Of a DNA stretch of 35,007 nt, positions 6,893 to 19,445 are shown one piece after another. The number at the start of each line of letters is the position of its first letter. Within the stretch, counting starts at the first letter, position 1. The translations under genes were made by a program, and so were the position numbers. Location of the stretch: NCBI GenBank assembly GCA_035709005.1, contig DASTFB010000094.1:1-35007 (forward strand), written 5' to 3'. The stretch is from Candidatus Methylomirabilota bacterium (GTDB lineage Bacteria; Methylomirabilota; Methylomirabilia; Rokubacteriales; CSP1-6). A model generated the notes under the pieces. It did not search any database. It saw only the letters and a program-made list of their open reading frames with translations, and was not told the origin of the DNA.

Positions 6893-9709
6893 ATGGACTA
6901 CAAGAGCACGCTAAATCTACCGAAAACGGCCTTCCCCATGAGGGCCAACTTGCCCGAGAGCGAGCCCAAGCTGCTGGCCTGGTGGGATGAGCTCGGGCTC
7001 TACAAACGGCTGCGGGAGGCGGCGGCCGATCGGCCGCTGTGGATCCTGCACGACGGCCCGCCGTACGCCAACGGTCACATCCACATGGGCACCGCCCTCA
7101 ACAAGATCCTCAAGGACATCGTCGTCAAGTCGCGGGCGATGATGGGTCACAACGCCGTCTATGTCCCGGGCTGGGACTGTCACGGCCTGCCCATCGAGCA
7201 CCAGGTGGACAAAGAGCTCGGCCTCGATCAACCCGGCGTGGACGTGCGGCGGGCGATGGATCCCCTGGAGAAGATCCGCCGCTGTCGCGAATACGCCTCC
7301 CGGTACGTCGATATCCAGCGCGAGGAGTTCAAGCGCCTGGGCGTCTTCGGCGACTGGCAGAATCCTTACATCACCATGGCGCCGGCCTACCAGGCCGTCA
7401 TCGCCAGGGAGCTCGGGCGCTTCGTCGGACGCGGGCTCGTCTACAAGGGGCTCAAGCCGGTGCACTGGTGCATGTACTGCAAGACTGCGCTGGCCCAGGC
7501 CGAGGTGGAATACGAGGAGCAGCGGACCCCGTCGGTCTACGTCAAGTTCGCGCTGGTGTCGGCCTTGCCGGGGGTGAGCGGGCCGGGCCAGGCCTCGCTG
7601 GTCATCTGGACCACGACGCCGTGGACGTTGCCCGCCAACCTCGCCATCGCCGTCCACCCCGACGAGGAGTACGTGGTTCTCGCCGTCGGCGGCGAGACGC
7701 TGGTGGTCGCGGCCAAGCGGGCCGAGGATCTCGCCCGGGTGGCCCGACTCCGCGACGCGCGGCCGGTGGGCGCGCTGCCCGGCCGCGCCCTGGCCGGGCT
7801 CGAGTTCCGCCATCCCTGGCTGGATCGCACGGGCCCGGTGGCCGCCGCGGACTTCGTGGCCATGGACACCGGCACCGGGCTCGTGCACATCGCCCCCGGG
7901 CACGGCGAGGAGGACTACGAGCTCGGCAAGCGGCTGGGCCTGCGCATCGAGAATCCCGTCGACGACGATGGGCGCTTCATGGCCGATGTCCCGCACTTCG
8001 CCGGGCTCACGGTGTGGGAAGCCAATTCCCGCATCATCGAGCACCTGCGAGCGACCGGCGCCCTGCTGGCCCAGGTGGAGCTGACCCACACCTATCCGCA
8101 CTGCTGGCGATGCAAGAACCCCACGCTGTTTCGGGCTACCGAGCAGTGGTTCATCGCCCTGGACAAGGACGGCCTGCGCGAGCGCGCGCTCGAGGCCATC
8201 CGCCACCGGGTGCGCTGGATTCCGGCGTGGGGCGAGGAGCGGATCTTCAACATGGTCGCGCATCGCCCGGACTGGACGATCTCCCGCCAGCGGGTGTGGG
8301 GGGTGCCCATCGTGGCCTTCTACTGCGAGCCGTGCGGCGCCCTGCTCCTGGAAGAGCGCCTCGTCGAGCACGTGGCGGCGATCTTCCGGGCCGGACGCGG
8401 CGCCGAAGAGTGGCACGCGCGCTCGGCGCGCGAGCTGCTGCCGCCCGACGTACGGTGTCCGCGGTGCGGCGGCGCCGAATTTCGCAAGGAGACGGACATC
8501 CTCGACGTCTGGTTCGACTCCGGGTGCAGCCATGCCGCCGTGCTGGAGACCCGGCCCGAGCTGCGGTGGCCCGCCGAGATGTACCTGGAAGGCTCGGACC
8601 AGCACCGCGGGTGGTTTCACTCCTCGCTCCTGGAGGCCATCGGCACGCGAGGCCAGGCGCCGTACCGTAGCGTGCTGACCCACGGTTTCGTCGTCGACGG
8701 CGAGGGCCGCAAGATGTCGAAGTCCCAGGGGAACTACGTGGCGCCCGAGGAGCTCATCCCCAGGTACGGGGCGGAGATCCTGCGCCTGTGGGCGGCCGCC
8801 GAAGACTACACCGAGGACATCCGGCTCTCGACCGAGATCCTGGACCGCCTGGCCGACGCGTACCGGCGGATCCGCAACACCTATCGGTTCCTCCTGGGCA
8901 ACCTCTACGACTTCGACCCGGCCCGGGACCGGCACCCGTCGGCCGGGCTCGACGAGGTCGACCGCTGGATCCTCGATCGGCTGGCCCGACTGGTCGACCG
9001 CGTCACCCGGGCGTACGAGGAGTACCAGTTCCATACGGCCTTTCACGCCGTGCACAACTTCTGCGCCGTGGATCTGTCCGCGCAGTACCTGGACATCATC
9101 AAGGATCGCCTCTACACGTCGGCCCCGGACGATCCGGCGCGGCGGGCCGCCCAGACCGCGTGCCACGACATCCTGGGCGCGCTGCTGCGGCTCATGACGC
9201 CGATCCTGACGTTCACGGCCGAGGAGGCCTGGCGGCTGGCGCCCGGCGCCCACGGGGAGTCCGTGCACCTGGAGCGCTTCCCCGAGGTCCCGCTGGAGTG
9301 GATCGACGACCGGCTCAAGGGCGAGTGGGACCGTCTGCTCGAGGTGCGCCGGGAGGTAGCCAAGGCGCTGGAGACGGTGCGGGCCAAGAAGCAGATCGGC
9401 AGCGGCCTGGAGGCGGCGGTGTGGATCCCGTCGGCGCCCGAGGACCTGCCGGCCCTGCTGCGCGCCAAGCGGGAGGTGCTCCCCACGCTGTTCATCGTCT
9501 CCGACGTGCGGCTGTTCGAAGAGCCGCCGCCCGACGCGCTGCTGACGCCGACCGAGAGTAGCGAGATTCCCGGGCTGGTCATCGCCATCGGCCGCGCGCC
9601 GGGCCGCAAGTGCGAGCGCTGCTGGCGCTACAGCCTCCGCGTGGGCGAGAGCCCCGCGCACCCTACGCTCTGCGAGCGCTGCCTGCCGGTGATCACGGCC
9701 CGCGCATGA
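6893..9709 (+). CDS. ileS: Isoleucyl-tRNA synthetase
   Basis: Class I aminoacyl-tRNA synthetase that charges tRNA(Ile) and edits mischarged valine. The 938-residue protein is the usual bacterial length. It has [14 protein letters not shown] at about 54-67, where the HIGH signature reads [14 protein letters not shown] segment typical of the CP1 editing domain lies near residue 240. KMSKS is at 607-611, and a C-terminal zinc finger has Cys907, Cys910, Cys927 and Cys930. The zinc finger marks the complete bacterial type. The ATG at 6893 starts directly before the conserved [10 protein letters not shown] segment. lspA starts inside the stop codon (ATGA), an arrangement often seen because ileS and lspA commonly travel together. 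Confidence 0.97.
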   Translation: MDYKSTLNLPKTAFPMRANLPESEPKLLAWWDELGLYKRLREAAADRPLWILHDGPPYANGHIHMGTALNKILKDIVVKSRAMMGHNAVYVPGWDCHGLPIEHQVDKELGLDQPGVDVRRAMDPLEKIRRCREYASRYVDIQREEFKRLGVFGDWQNPYITMAPAYQAVIARELGRFVGRGLVYKGLKPVHWCMYCKTALAQAEVEYEEQRTPSVYVKFALVSALPGVSGPGQASLVIWTTTPWTLPANLAIAVHPDEEYVVLAVGGETLVVAAKRAEDLARVARLRDARPVGALPGRALAGLEFRHPWLDRTGPVAAADFVAMDTGTGLVHIAPGHGEEDYELGKRLGLRIENPVDDDGRFMADVPHFAGLTVWEANSRIIEHLRATGALLAQVELTHTYPHCWRCKNPTLFRATEQWFIALDKDGLRERALEAIRHRVRWIPAWGEERIFNMVAHRPDWTISRQRVWGVPIVAFYCEPCGALLLEERLVEHVAAIFRAGRGAEEWHARSARELLPPDVRCPRCGGAEFRKETDILDVWFDSGCSHAAVLETRPELRWPAEMYLEGSDQHRGWFHSSLLEAIGTRGQAPYRSVLTHGFVVDGEGRKMSKSQGNYVAPEELIPRYGAEILRLWAAAEDYTEDIRLSTEILDRLADAYRRIRNTYRFLLGNLYDFDPARDRHPSAGLDEVDRWILDRLARLVDRVTRAYEEYQFHTAFHAVHNFCAVDLSAQYLDIIKDRLYTSAPDDPARRAAQTACHDILGALLRLMTPILTFTAEEAWRLAPGAHGESVHLERFPEVPLEWIDDRLKGEWDRLLEVRREVAKALETVRAKKQIGSGLEAAVWIPSAPEDLPALLRAKREVLPTLFIVSDVRLFEEPPPDALLTPTESSEIPGLVIAIGRAPGRKCERCWRYSLRVGESPAHPTLCERCLPVITARA

Positions 9710-10188
9710 GCGCGGTGCTAACGATCGCGGGCGTGATCATCGTCCTCGATCAGCTCACCAAGCTCATCGTGCTGGAGCGCCTGAGCCCCGGCGTGATGGT
9801 GCCGTTGATCGACGGCTTCCTGGCGCTCACCCTGGTGCTCAACCCCGGGCTGGCCTTCGGCCTGCTGGGCGGGCTGCCCGGGCCCTGGCGCTGGATCGTC
9901 GCCGTCCTGTCACTGGCCGCGCTCTTCGTGCTGGCCCGGATGGCTATGCGCATCCTCACCCCGGGCACGGTGCTCGACCGGACGGCGATCGGCCTCATCT
10001 TCGGCGGGGCCGTCGGCAATCTCATCGACCGTGCCCGCTTCGGGGCGGTCGTGGACTTCATCGACGTGCACTATCGCGGGTGGCACTGGCCGGCCTTCAA
10101 CGTCGCCGACTCGGCCATCACCGTGGGAGTGGTGCTGCTCGCTCTGCGCCTGCTCACCGGGCCATCGGCGCGGGCATCATCGGCGTGA
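9706..10188 (+). CDS. lspA: Lipoprotein signal peptidase (signal peptidase II)
   Basis: Inner-membrane aspartic peptidase that cuts the signal peptide from diacylglyceryl-modified prolipoproteins just before the lipid-bearing cysteine. It has 160 residues with four hydrophobic helices. The catalytic aspartates are Asp117 in the GNLIDR...VVDFID block and Asp135 in the FNVADSAI block. The ATG at 9706 overlaps the ileS stop, and its own stop overlaps the start of the rluD-type gene. Both are translational-coupling arrangements. Length and motif spacing are normal. Confidence 0.96.
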   Translation: MSAVLTIAGVIIVLDQLTKLIVLERLSPGVMVPLIDGFLALTLVLNPGLAFGLLGGLPGPWRWIVAVLSLAALFVLARMAMRILTPGTVLDRTAIGLIFGGAVGNLIDRARFGAVVDFIDVHYRGWHWPAFNVADSAITVGVVLLALRLLTGPSARASSA

Positions 10189-11111
10189 CCGAGCGGCGGT
10201 TGCGGGTCACCGCCGTGGCCGAGGGCGCGCGGCTCGACCGGTGGCTCGCCGATGCGGTGCCCGAGCTGTCGCGGGCCAAGATCCAGGAATTGATCGACAG
10301 CGGCCGCGTCCACGTGGACGGCGCCGTGCGCAAAGCCTCGCACCGTCTGCGTGGCGGTGAGGCCGTTGCCCTCGAGATGCCGCCGGTGCCGAGCCAGCCG
10401 CTCGAGCCCGAGCCGATCGCCCTGGCCATCGTCTACGAGGACGAGCAGGTTCTCGTCGTCGACAAGCCGGCCGGCATGGTCGTGCACCCCGGCGCCGGCC
10501 ACGCCCGCGGCACCCTGGCCGCGGCGGTTCTGGCTCACGCCCCCGAGACGGCCGGCGTGGGAGGGCCGCGCCGGCCCGGCGTGGTCCACCGGCTCGACAA
10601 GGGAACGTCCGGGCTCCTGGTGCTCGCCAAGACCACAGCCGCCTACGATTCGCTGACCGGCCAGCTCGCCGCGCGCAAGGTGCAGCGGCGCTATCGGACG
10701 GTGGTGCACGGCCGGGTCGGGCTCGCCGAGGGTGTCGTGGACGCTGCCATCGGGCGCGATCCGCACCACCGGCAACGAATGGCCATTCGGCCCCCCGGCC
10801 GCGGCAAGCGCGCGACGACCCGGTACCGCGTCCTCGAGCGCTTCCCGAGGTTCACCTACCTGGAAGTGCGGCTCGAGACCGGCCGTACCCATCAGATTCG
10901 CGTGCACATGGCCTCGCTCGGCCATCCGGTGGTCGGAGATCTGACCTACGGGCGAGCCCGGGGCCGCCTGGCGGTTGCCTTCGAAGGGTTGGCCTTGCAT
11001 GCCGCGGAGCTGGGCTTCCTGCACCCGATTACTCAAGAACGGCTGGAATTCACTTCGCCTCTTCCGGTACGGATGGAGCGCCTGCTGTCCCATCTTCGAG
11101 ACACCGCATAG
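10185..11111 (+). CDS. rluD: RluD-family 23S rRNA pseudouridine synthase
   Basis: Converts specific uridines in 23S rRNA to pseudouridine. The 308-residue protein has an N-terminal S4 RNA-binding domain (about residues 15-60, with LDRWLAD and GRVHVDG) and the RluA-type catalytic domain. The HRLDKGTSGLL motif contains the catalytic Asp138, and TGRTHQIRVH lies further on. The GTG at 10185 overlaps the lspA stop (GTGA). Family membership is certain. The choice of RluD rather than RluC or RluA as the functional equivalent rests on the S4 domain and the lspA context. Confidence 0.9.
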   Translation: MTERRLRVTAVAEGARLDRWLADAVPELSRAKIQELIDSGRVHVDGAVRKASHRLRGGEAVALEMPPVPSQPLEPEPIALAIVYEDEQVLVVDKPAGMVVHPGAGHARGTLAAAVLAHAPETAGVGGPRRPGVVHRLDKGTSGLLVLAKTTAAYDSLTGQLAARKVQRRYRTVVHGRVGLAEGVVDAAIGRDPHHRQRMAIRPPGRGKRATTRYRVLERFPRFTYLEVRLETGRTHQIRVHMASLGHPVVGDLTYGRARGRLAVAFEGLALHAAELGFLHPITQERLEFTSPLPVRMERLLSHLRDTA

Positions 11112-11247
11112 CCCACGCCGGTGTGCAGCGCCAGGCGTCACGACCCACGCCGTTCCGTCCCCGCTCCCGGCAGGCGACGTAGATCGAAGATCACACGATC
11201 TGGCGCGGTGATTGCTCCAACCCCGGTGCTAGAATGAATGGCGCCGA
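11112..11247 (+). promoter_or_regulatory. Intergenic region with extended -10 element before glmU
   Basis: This 136-base gap separates the ileS-lspA-rluD run from glmUS. TGCTAGAAT at 11227-11235 is an extended -10 (TGn plus five of six -10 bases) ending 12 bases before the glmU ATG, with no ribosome-binding site after it. A perfect 6-base inverted repeat (AGATCG at 11181-11186, CGATCT at 11196-11201) lies just upstream and could be an operator. No terminator-like hairpin with a T-run is visible after the rluD-type gene. Confidence 0.4.
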
Positions 11248-12642
11248 ATGGACGCGCTGACAGTCATCATCCTGGCGGCCGGCGAGGGAAAGCGCATGCG
11301 GTCGCGTCGACCCAAAGTGCTCCATCGTCTGTGCGGACGTCCCCTCATCGGTTATGTCCTGCGCATCGCGCGCACCCTGTCCGATCGGATCGTGCTCGTC
11401 GTGCCTCCAGATGCCGATGAAGTCATCGAGGCAGCCGGGCCCGGGATCAGGGCCGTGGTGCAGGGCGAGCGACTGGGCACCGGACACGCCGTCCTGCAGG
11501 CCCGGCCGGAGGCCGAAGACGGGACGATTCTCGTGCTGCCCGGCGACATGCCCCTGCTGACCGCGGAGACCATCGAGCGGCTCGTCACCCACCACGCCAC
11601 GACCGGCGCCGCCGCGACGATCCTCACCGCCAACGTCGACGCGCCGCAGGGCTACGGCCGGGTGCTCCGGCAGCGCGGCCGGGTCACCCGGATCGTCGAA
11701 GAGCGAGACGCCACCGACGACCAGCGCAGGGTCACCGAGATCAACACCGCCGTCTATTGCTTCCAGGCGCGGCGGCTCTGGCCGTCGCTGGATACGGTGC
11801 GATCCGACAACGATCAGGGCGAGTACTACCTGACGGATGTGATCGGGGCCCTCTCCCGGGCCGGGGCCCGTGTGGAAGCGATCGCCGTGCCCGACCCGGT
11901 GGAGGCCCAGGGGGTGAACGATCGCCGCCAGCTGGCCGCGGTGGCCGCGGTGCAGCGCCGGCGGATCCTCGACGCGCTCATGGAGGCCGGAGTCACGCTG
12001 CTGGACCCGGCCAGCACCTTCATCGAGGACACCGTCAGCATCGGCTCCGATACGGTCGTCTATCCCAATGTGGTGATCGAGGGTGCCACGGAGATCGGCG
12101 CCGAGTGCGTCATCGGCGCCGGCTGCCAGATCGCCGCCAGCCGCCTGGCCGACCGCGTGACGCTCAAGCCCTATTGCGTGCTCAGCGCGGCCGTCATCGA
12201 AGAAGGCGCCCAGCTGGGGCCGTTCTGCCACCTGCGTCCCCACGTCCATGTCGGGGCCCGGGCCCGGATCGGCAACTTCGTGGAGGTCAAGCAGTCGCGC
12301 ATCGGCCGGGGGGCCAAGGCCAACCACCTGGCCTACATCGGCGACGCCACCGTCGGCGACGACGTCAACATCGGCGCCGGGGCCATCACCTGCAACTACG
12401 ACGGCGCCACCAAGAGCCAGACGGTCATCGGCGACGGCGCCTTCATCGGAACCAACGCCAGCCTGGTGGCGCCGCTCACCGTCGGCGAGGGCGCCTACAT
12501 CGGCTCGGGCTCGGTCATCACCAAGGACGTGCCGCCGGGCGCGCTCGCCGTCGAGCGCTCCAGCCAGGTGGTCAAGGAGGGCTGGGTGGCCCGGCGGGCA
12601 ACCCGCCGAGGCACGTCGGGGACGCCCAGGAAGGACGAGTAG
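11248..12642 (+). CDS. glmU: Bifunctional GlcN-1-P acetyltransferase / GlcNAc-1-P uridyltransferase
   Basis: Catalyses the last two steps to UDP-GlcNAc: acetylation of glucosamine-1-phosphate and then uridylyl transfer. The 464-residue protein has an N-terminal nucleotidyltransferase domain with LAAGEGKRM at residues 9-17. Lys15 stands where Thr is more usual. The C-terminal left-handed beta-helix shows hexapeptide repeats from about residue 250. The acetyltransferase active site is visible as His360 in an NHLAYIGD motif, followed by GAITCNYDG. glmS starts 3 bases after the stop, so both enzymes of the pathway are made from one transcript. Length is typical. Confidence 0.96.
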   Translation: MDALTVIILAAGEGKRMRSRRPKVLHRLCGRPLIGYVLRIARTLSDRIVLVVPPDADEVIEAAGPGIRAVVQGERLGTGHAVLQARPEAEDGTILVLPGDMPLLTAETIERLVTHHATTGAAATILTANVDAPQGYGRVLRQRGRVTRIVEERDATDDQRRVTEINTAVYCFQARRLWPSLDTVRSDNDQGEYYLTDVIGALSRAGARVEAIAVPDPVEAQGVNDRRQLAAVAAVQRRRILDALMEAGVTLLDPASTFIEDTVSIGSDTVVYPNVVIEGATEIGAECVIGAGCQIAASRLADRVTLKPYCVLSAAVIEEGAQLGPFCHLRPHVHVGARARIGNFVEVKQSRIGRGAKANHLAYIGDATVGDDVNIGAGAITCNYDGATKSQTVIGDGAFIGTNASLVAPLTVGEGAYIGSGSVITKDVPPGALAVERSSQVVKEGWVARRATRRGTSGTPRKDE

Positions 12643-12645
12643 CCC

Positions 12646-14487
<1,842 letters not shown>

Positions 14488-14513
14488 TCGGTCCCCGGCC
14501 AGGACAACGATCG

Positions 14514-15383
14514 CTACTCCGGTCTGAGCGCCTCGCTGACGAATGCCTGGGCCGGAATCCCCAGGAGTGGACAGGGGCTCCGGCGAAGGACGCGTTCGCT
14601 ATGACTGCCCCGTAGCGCGTCCAGGAAACCGTTCCGTCCGTCGGTCGTCATGACGATGAGGTCAGCGCTCGTGCTCCCGGCTGTGTCCAGAATGGTCTCG
14701 ACGACGTCGCCGTCCCGGGAGATCTTGTTCCACCGCCACCCCGGCACCGGCGACGGACTCGACGCCGGCATGTCGCCTACCGCCCCGACGTAGAGCAGAT
14801 TGAACGTTCCAGTCGGGCAGGATAAGCGATGGACCAGCCTCGCCGCGGCCTCGACCGCTGGCCATGCCCGCGGCGTCGGGGCGACGGGGATCAGAATGTT
14901 CTTCAGCGAGACCGAGCCATCGCGCAGGGAGACGAAGCCTCTCGTACCATGCGGCACGAAGAGTGTGGCCTGACCTGACTTGCGCGCTACGGGTTCGGCG
15001 ACGGACCGGTGGAGCCAGTGTGTGCGGCCCTCGTGCTGATGCGTCGCCAGGACGATGAGGTCGGCCGGATGGGTCGCGAGGTAGCGGAGTACGGACGACA
15101 CGGGGTTGTGCTCGTGAGCGATGACCTTGTCCACATCGATCCCGAGCTTGGGCACCGCGGATCGGGGACTGTTGGGCGGGAGAAGGCCCCAGCGCTCCAG
15201 CGTCTGACGGACGCCAGGAAAGTCGCTCCACTCGGCGGTCATGTCTGGCGAGACGTGGAGGAGGGTGAGCCGAGACCGGGCGATCAGCGCGGCCTTGAGC
15301 GCGTGAGCGAAGGCGACCTCGCTGGCCTCCGAGAAGTCGGAGGGGTGCAGGATGCTGTCGACGATGGAGAGGTCGTCGGTCAT
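14514..15383 (-). CDS. Universal stress protein, two tandem UspA domains
   Basis: Probable cytoplasmic stress protein of 289 residues. Two UspA-like alpha/beta domains run in tandem, each opening with an ILHP or ILIPV strand (near residues 11 and 161). Each ends with an ADLIV strand followed by a Ser/Thr-His-Gln or Thr-Thr-Asp-Gly turn and a segment like RKSGQATLFVP or RRSPCPLLGIP. The ATP-binding G-2x-G-9x-G(S/T) motif is not complete in either half: the second reads G-2x-G-6x-GS. Nucleotide binding is therefore uncertain. It lies between convergent glmS and divergent pcrA, on the opposite strand to nearly everything else. The ATG at 15383 has no ribosome-binding site. Confidence 0.85.
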   Translation of the reverse strand: MTDDLSIVDSILHPSDFSEASEVAFAHALKAALIARSRLTLLHVSPDMTAEWSDFPGVRQTLERWGLLPPNSPRSAVPKLGIDVDKVIAHEHNPVSSVLRYLATHPADLIVLATHQHEGRTHWLHRSVAEPVARKSGQATLFVPHGTRGFVSLRDGSVSLKNILIPVAPTPRAWPAVEAAARLVHRLSCPTGTFNLLYVGAVGDMPASSPSPVPGWRWNKISRDGDVVETILDTAGSTSADLIVMTTDGRNGFLDALRGSHSERVLRRSPCPLLGIPAQAFVSEALRPE

Positions 15384-15395
15384 CGCGCCAGGGGA

Positions 15396-15401
15396 ATCTT
15401 A
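15396..15401 (-). promoter_or_regulatory. Possible -10 box for the universal stress gene
   Basis: On the minus strand TAAGAT (fitting TAnnAT) ends 12 bases before the ATG at 15383, with no ribosome-binding site in between. No -35 is recognisable. The same layout is seen before glmU and ileS. Confidence 0.25.
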
Positions 15402-15412
15402 TCGACGAGGGC

Positions 15413-15473
15413 CCGGTACGGCTATCTTACACCTGCACTCACGGCTTGGGTGGCGCGTACGAGTCCGTACCGG
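15413..15473. repeat. 9-base inverted repeat in the divergent usp-pcrA region
   Basis: CCGGTACGG at 15413-15421 is repeated in perfect inverted form, CCGTACCGG, at 15465-15473, with 43 bases between. Both arms lie in the 152-base region between the divergently transcribed universal stress gene and pcrA. This is a plausible position for a paired operator site. A chance repeat in GC-rich DNA cannot be excluded. Confidence 0.35.
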
Positions 15474-15523
15474 TCCCGATGCCCATACGAGCCCGGTTCT
15501 CGCACGGCGACCGCGTGGGGAGG

Positions 15524-15529
15524 TACAAT
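15524..15529 (+). promoter_or_regulatory. Possible -10 box directly before pcrA
   Basis: TACAAT matches five of six -10 consensus bases and ends 6 bases before the GTG at 15536. A transcript starting at the usual distance would begin at the start codon itself. There is no ribosome-binding site and no clear -35. Confidence 0.35.
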
Positions 15530-15535
15530 TTCTCG

Positions 15536-17689
15536 GTGTCTGCCGGACTTGAGCGTCTCCTCGAGGATCTGAACCCCGCCCAACGCGACGCTGTCACCGC
15601 CGGGGATGGGCCGCTGCTCGTGCTGGCCGGGGCCGGCAGCGGCAAGACGCGCGTCATCGCCTACCGCATCGCCTGGCTCATCGGCGTGCAGGGCGTGTCG
15701 CCCCGCAACGTCATTGCGGTCACCTTCACCAACAAGGCGGCCGAGGAGATGGCGCGCCGGGTGGACGACCTGCTGCTCCCGGTGGGCCTGAAGGCGCCCC
15801 TCATCGCCACGTTTCACTCGGCCTGCGTGCGCATCCTGCGCCAGCATGGCTCGTTCATCGCGCTGCCGCCGCACTTCGTGATCTACGACGAGGACGACCG
15901 GCTGGCCCTGGTCAAGGAATGCATGAAGGAGGGCGAGCTCGCCGACCGGGCCTTCACGCCGGCCGCCGCCGTGCACCGCATCTCCTATCTCAAGAACCAG
16001 ATGGTCACCGTGGCCGAAGCCCTTCGCGATGCCCGGGGCCCCTGGGAGCAGAAAGCGGCCCTGGTCTACTCGCGGTACGAAAAGCGCCTGCGCGAGGTCG
16101 GCGCGGTCGATTTCGACGACCTCCTGCTGTTGACCGGGCGGCTCCTCGAAGAGGTGCCGGAGGTGCTGGGCTGGTACCGCGGCCTCTGGCGCCACGTGCT
16201 GGTCGACGAGTACCAGGATACCAACCGGGCCCAGTACAAGATCATCCGCCTCCTCACCGGCGAGCACCGGAACATCTGCGTCGTGGGAGACCCCGACCAG
16301 TCGATCTACGCATGGAGAGGAGCGGACATCCGCAACATCCTGGACTTCGAGCGCGACTTTCCCGGCACGCGGGTCGTCCGCCTCGAGCAGAACTATCGCT
16401 CCACCCAGCGCGTCCTGACCCTGGCCTCGGCCGTCATCGCCCACAACGTGCAGCGCAAGGACAAGAGCCTGTGGACGATGAATCCCGAGGGGCAGAAGGC
16501 CCGGCTCTACCGGGCGTGGGACGAGCACGAGGAGGCCAACTTCGTGGCCCAGGCCATCCTCGGGCTGCGCGCCGAGGTCGTGTCCTGGGACGGCGTGGCC
16601 GTCTTCTACCGGACCAACGCCCAGTCGCGCGTGCTGGAGGACGCCCTGCGCCGGGCCCGGATCCCGTACGCCATCGTGGGCGGCGTGCGGTTCTACGAGC
16701 GCAAGGAGATCAAGGACGTCCTGGCGTACCTCCGCCTCACCCTGAACCCCGGCGACGACGTGGCGTTCCGGCGCGCCGTGCAGGCGCCGGCGCGGGGCAT
16801 CGGGCCGACGACGCTGGCCCGGCTGGACGAGGTGGCGGCGCGCGCGGGTGCCCCGCTGCTGGCCGCGGCGGCCGACCCGCCGCTGGACGTGCGGGGTCGC
16901 GCCCGCAAGGCGCTCGAGGACTTCGCCGCGCTGTTCCCGCGCCTGGCTGCCCAGCAGGGGGTGCTGCCGCCGCCGGCCTTCATCGATCTCGTGCTCGACC
17001 TGTCCGGGTACCGCGACGCCCTCAAACAAGAGCGCTCGCCCGAGGCCGAGGCGCGGCTGGAAAACCTGGAGGAGCTCGTGGCCGCCGCCGAGGACTACAC
17101 GGTGGCCCAGGCCGAGCCGACGCTGGCCGGCTTCCTCGACGGCATCGCGCTGATGACCGACGTCGACGAATGGGATCACAGCCAGTCTCGGGTGACGCTC
17201 ATGACGCTGCATGCCGCCAAGGGGCTCGAATTCCCCGTCGTCTTCCTGACGGGGATGGAAGAGGGCGTCTTCCCCCACGCGCGGTCGCTCAACGAGCCCG
17301 AGGAGATCGAGGAGGAGCGCCGCCTCTGCTATGTTGGGATCACGCGGGCCCGGGAGCGGCTCTACCTCACCTGGGCGCTCCACCGGCGGATCCACGGCTA
17401 TGGCGTCGGCGAGCCGTCGCGCTTCCTGCGGGAGATGCCGGAAGCGGAGCTGACCGCGCTCAACGCGCGGCCCGAGCCCGGCCCGCCGGCCAGCCTGGCC
17501 GAGCCCTCGGCCTCGCTGGACGACGACCTGCCCATGCGCGTCGGGGCCAAGGTGAGACACGCGCGCTGGGGCGAGGGCATGGTGGTCGGCGTCGAGAAGG
17601 AGGGAAGCGACGTCATCGTCACCGTGCGCTTCGCCAGCGTCGGCCGCAAGCGTTTGTCCCTGCAGTACGCGCACCTGGAGGAGCTATGA
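15536..17689 (+). CDS. pcrA: UvrD/PcrA-type ATP-dependent DNA helicase
   Basis: Superfamily 1A 3'-to-5' helicase used in nucleotide excision repair and in clearing stalled forks and transcription complexes. From GTG 15536 it is 717 residues. It shows Walker A (AGAGSGKT, Lys37), Walker B DEYQDTN (Asp224-Glu225), motif III GDPDQSIYAWRGAD, QNYRS, the motif V region TLHAAKGLEFPVVFL and motif VI YVGITRARERL. A C-terminal Tudor-like segment (about 665-717, GAKVRHARWGEG) is the part of PcrA/UvrD that contacts RNA polymerase. The start was chosen because the conserved N-terminus (LNPAQRDAV) begins about 10 residues later. Longer in-frame starts lie in the promoter region. gatC begins inside the stop (ATGA). 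Confidence 0.92.
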   Translation: MSAGLERLLEDLNPAQRDAVTAGDGPLLVLAGAGSGKTRVIAYRIAWLIGVQGVSPRNVIAVTFTNKAAEEMARRVDDLLLPVGLKAPLIATFHSACVRILRQHGSFIALPPHFVIYDEDDRLALVKECMKEGELADRAFTPAAAVHRISYLKNQMVTVAEALRDARGPWEQKAALVYSRYEKRLREVGAVDFDDLLLLTGRLLEEVPEVLGWYRGLWRHVLVDEYQDTNRAQYKIIRLLTGEHRNICVVGDPDQSIYAWRGADIRNILDFERDFPGTRVVRLEQNYRSTQRVLTLASAVIAHNVQRKDKSLWTMNPEGQKARLYRAWDEHEEANFVAQAILGLRAEVVSWDGVAVFYRTNAQSRVLEDALRRARIPYAIVGGVRFYERKEIKDVLAYLRLTLNPGDDVAFRRAVQAPARGIGPTTLARLDEVAARAGAPLLAAAADPPLDVRGRARKALEDFAALFPRLAAQQGVLPPPAFIDLVLDLSGYRDALKQERSPEAEARLENLEELVAAAEDYTVAQAEPTLAGFLDGIALMTDVDEWDHSQSRVTLMTLHAAKGLEFPVVFLTGMEEGVFPHARSLNEPEEIEEERRLCYVGITRARERLYLTWALHRRIHGYGVGEPSRFLREMPEAELTALNARPEPGPPASLAEPSASLDDDLPMRVGAKVRHARWGEGMVVGVEKEGSDVIVTVRFASVGRKRLSLQYAHLEEL

Positions 17690-17972
17690 CGATCGAGCTC
17701 AAGGACGTGGAGCACGTGGCCCGGCTGGCCCGCCTGGCCCTGTCCGAGGCTGAGAAGGCGCGGATGGCCACCCAGCTGACGGCGATCCTCGACTACATCG
17801 AGAAGCTGCGGGAGCTGCCGATCGACGGTGTCGAGCCCACCGCCCACGCGGTCCCGCTGCGCAACGTCATGCGCGAGGACGACGTCCGCCCGTGTTTCGA
17901 TCGGGAGGCGATGATGGCCAACGCCCCCGAGCGGGCCGGCGAGTTCTTCCGGGTCCCCCGCATCCTGGAGGA

Positions 17973-17976
<4 letters not shown>
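17686..17976 (+). CDS. gatC: Asp-tRNA(Asn)/Glu-tRNA(Gln) amidotransferase subunit C
   Basis: Small structural subunit that stabilises the GatA-GatB complex. The 96-residue protein has the family hallmarks: the opening [16 protein letters not shown], the central [19 protein letters not shown], and the C-terminal VPRILE. The ATG overlaps the pcrA stop, and the gatA TTG start overlaps its own stop (TTGA). The three gat genes are therefore tightly coupled in the order C-A-B. Confidence 0.96.

Positions 17977-19441
<1,465 letters not shown>

Positions 19442-19445
<4 letters not shown>

Noticed and set aside
12643-12645. glmS ribozyme before glmS
   Set aside because: Only 3 bases separate glmU and glmS, and the ribozyme needs well over 100 bases of leader.
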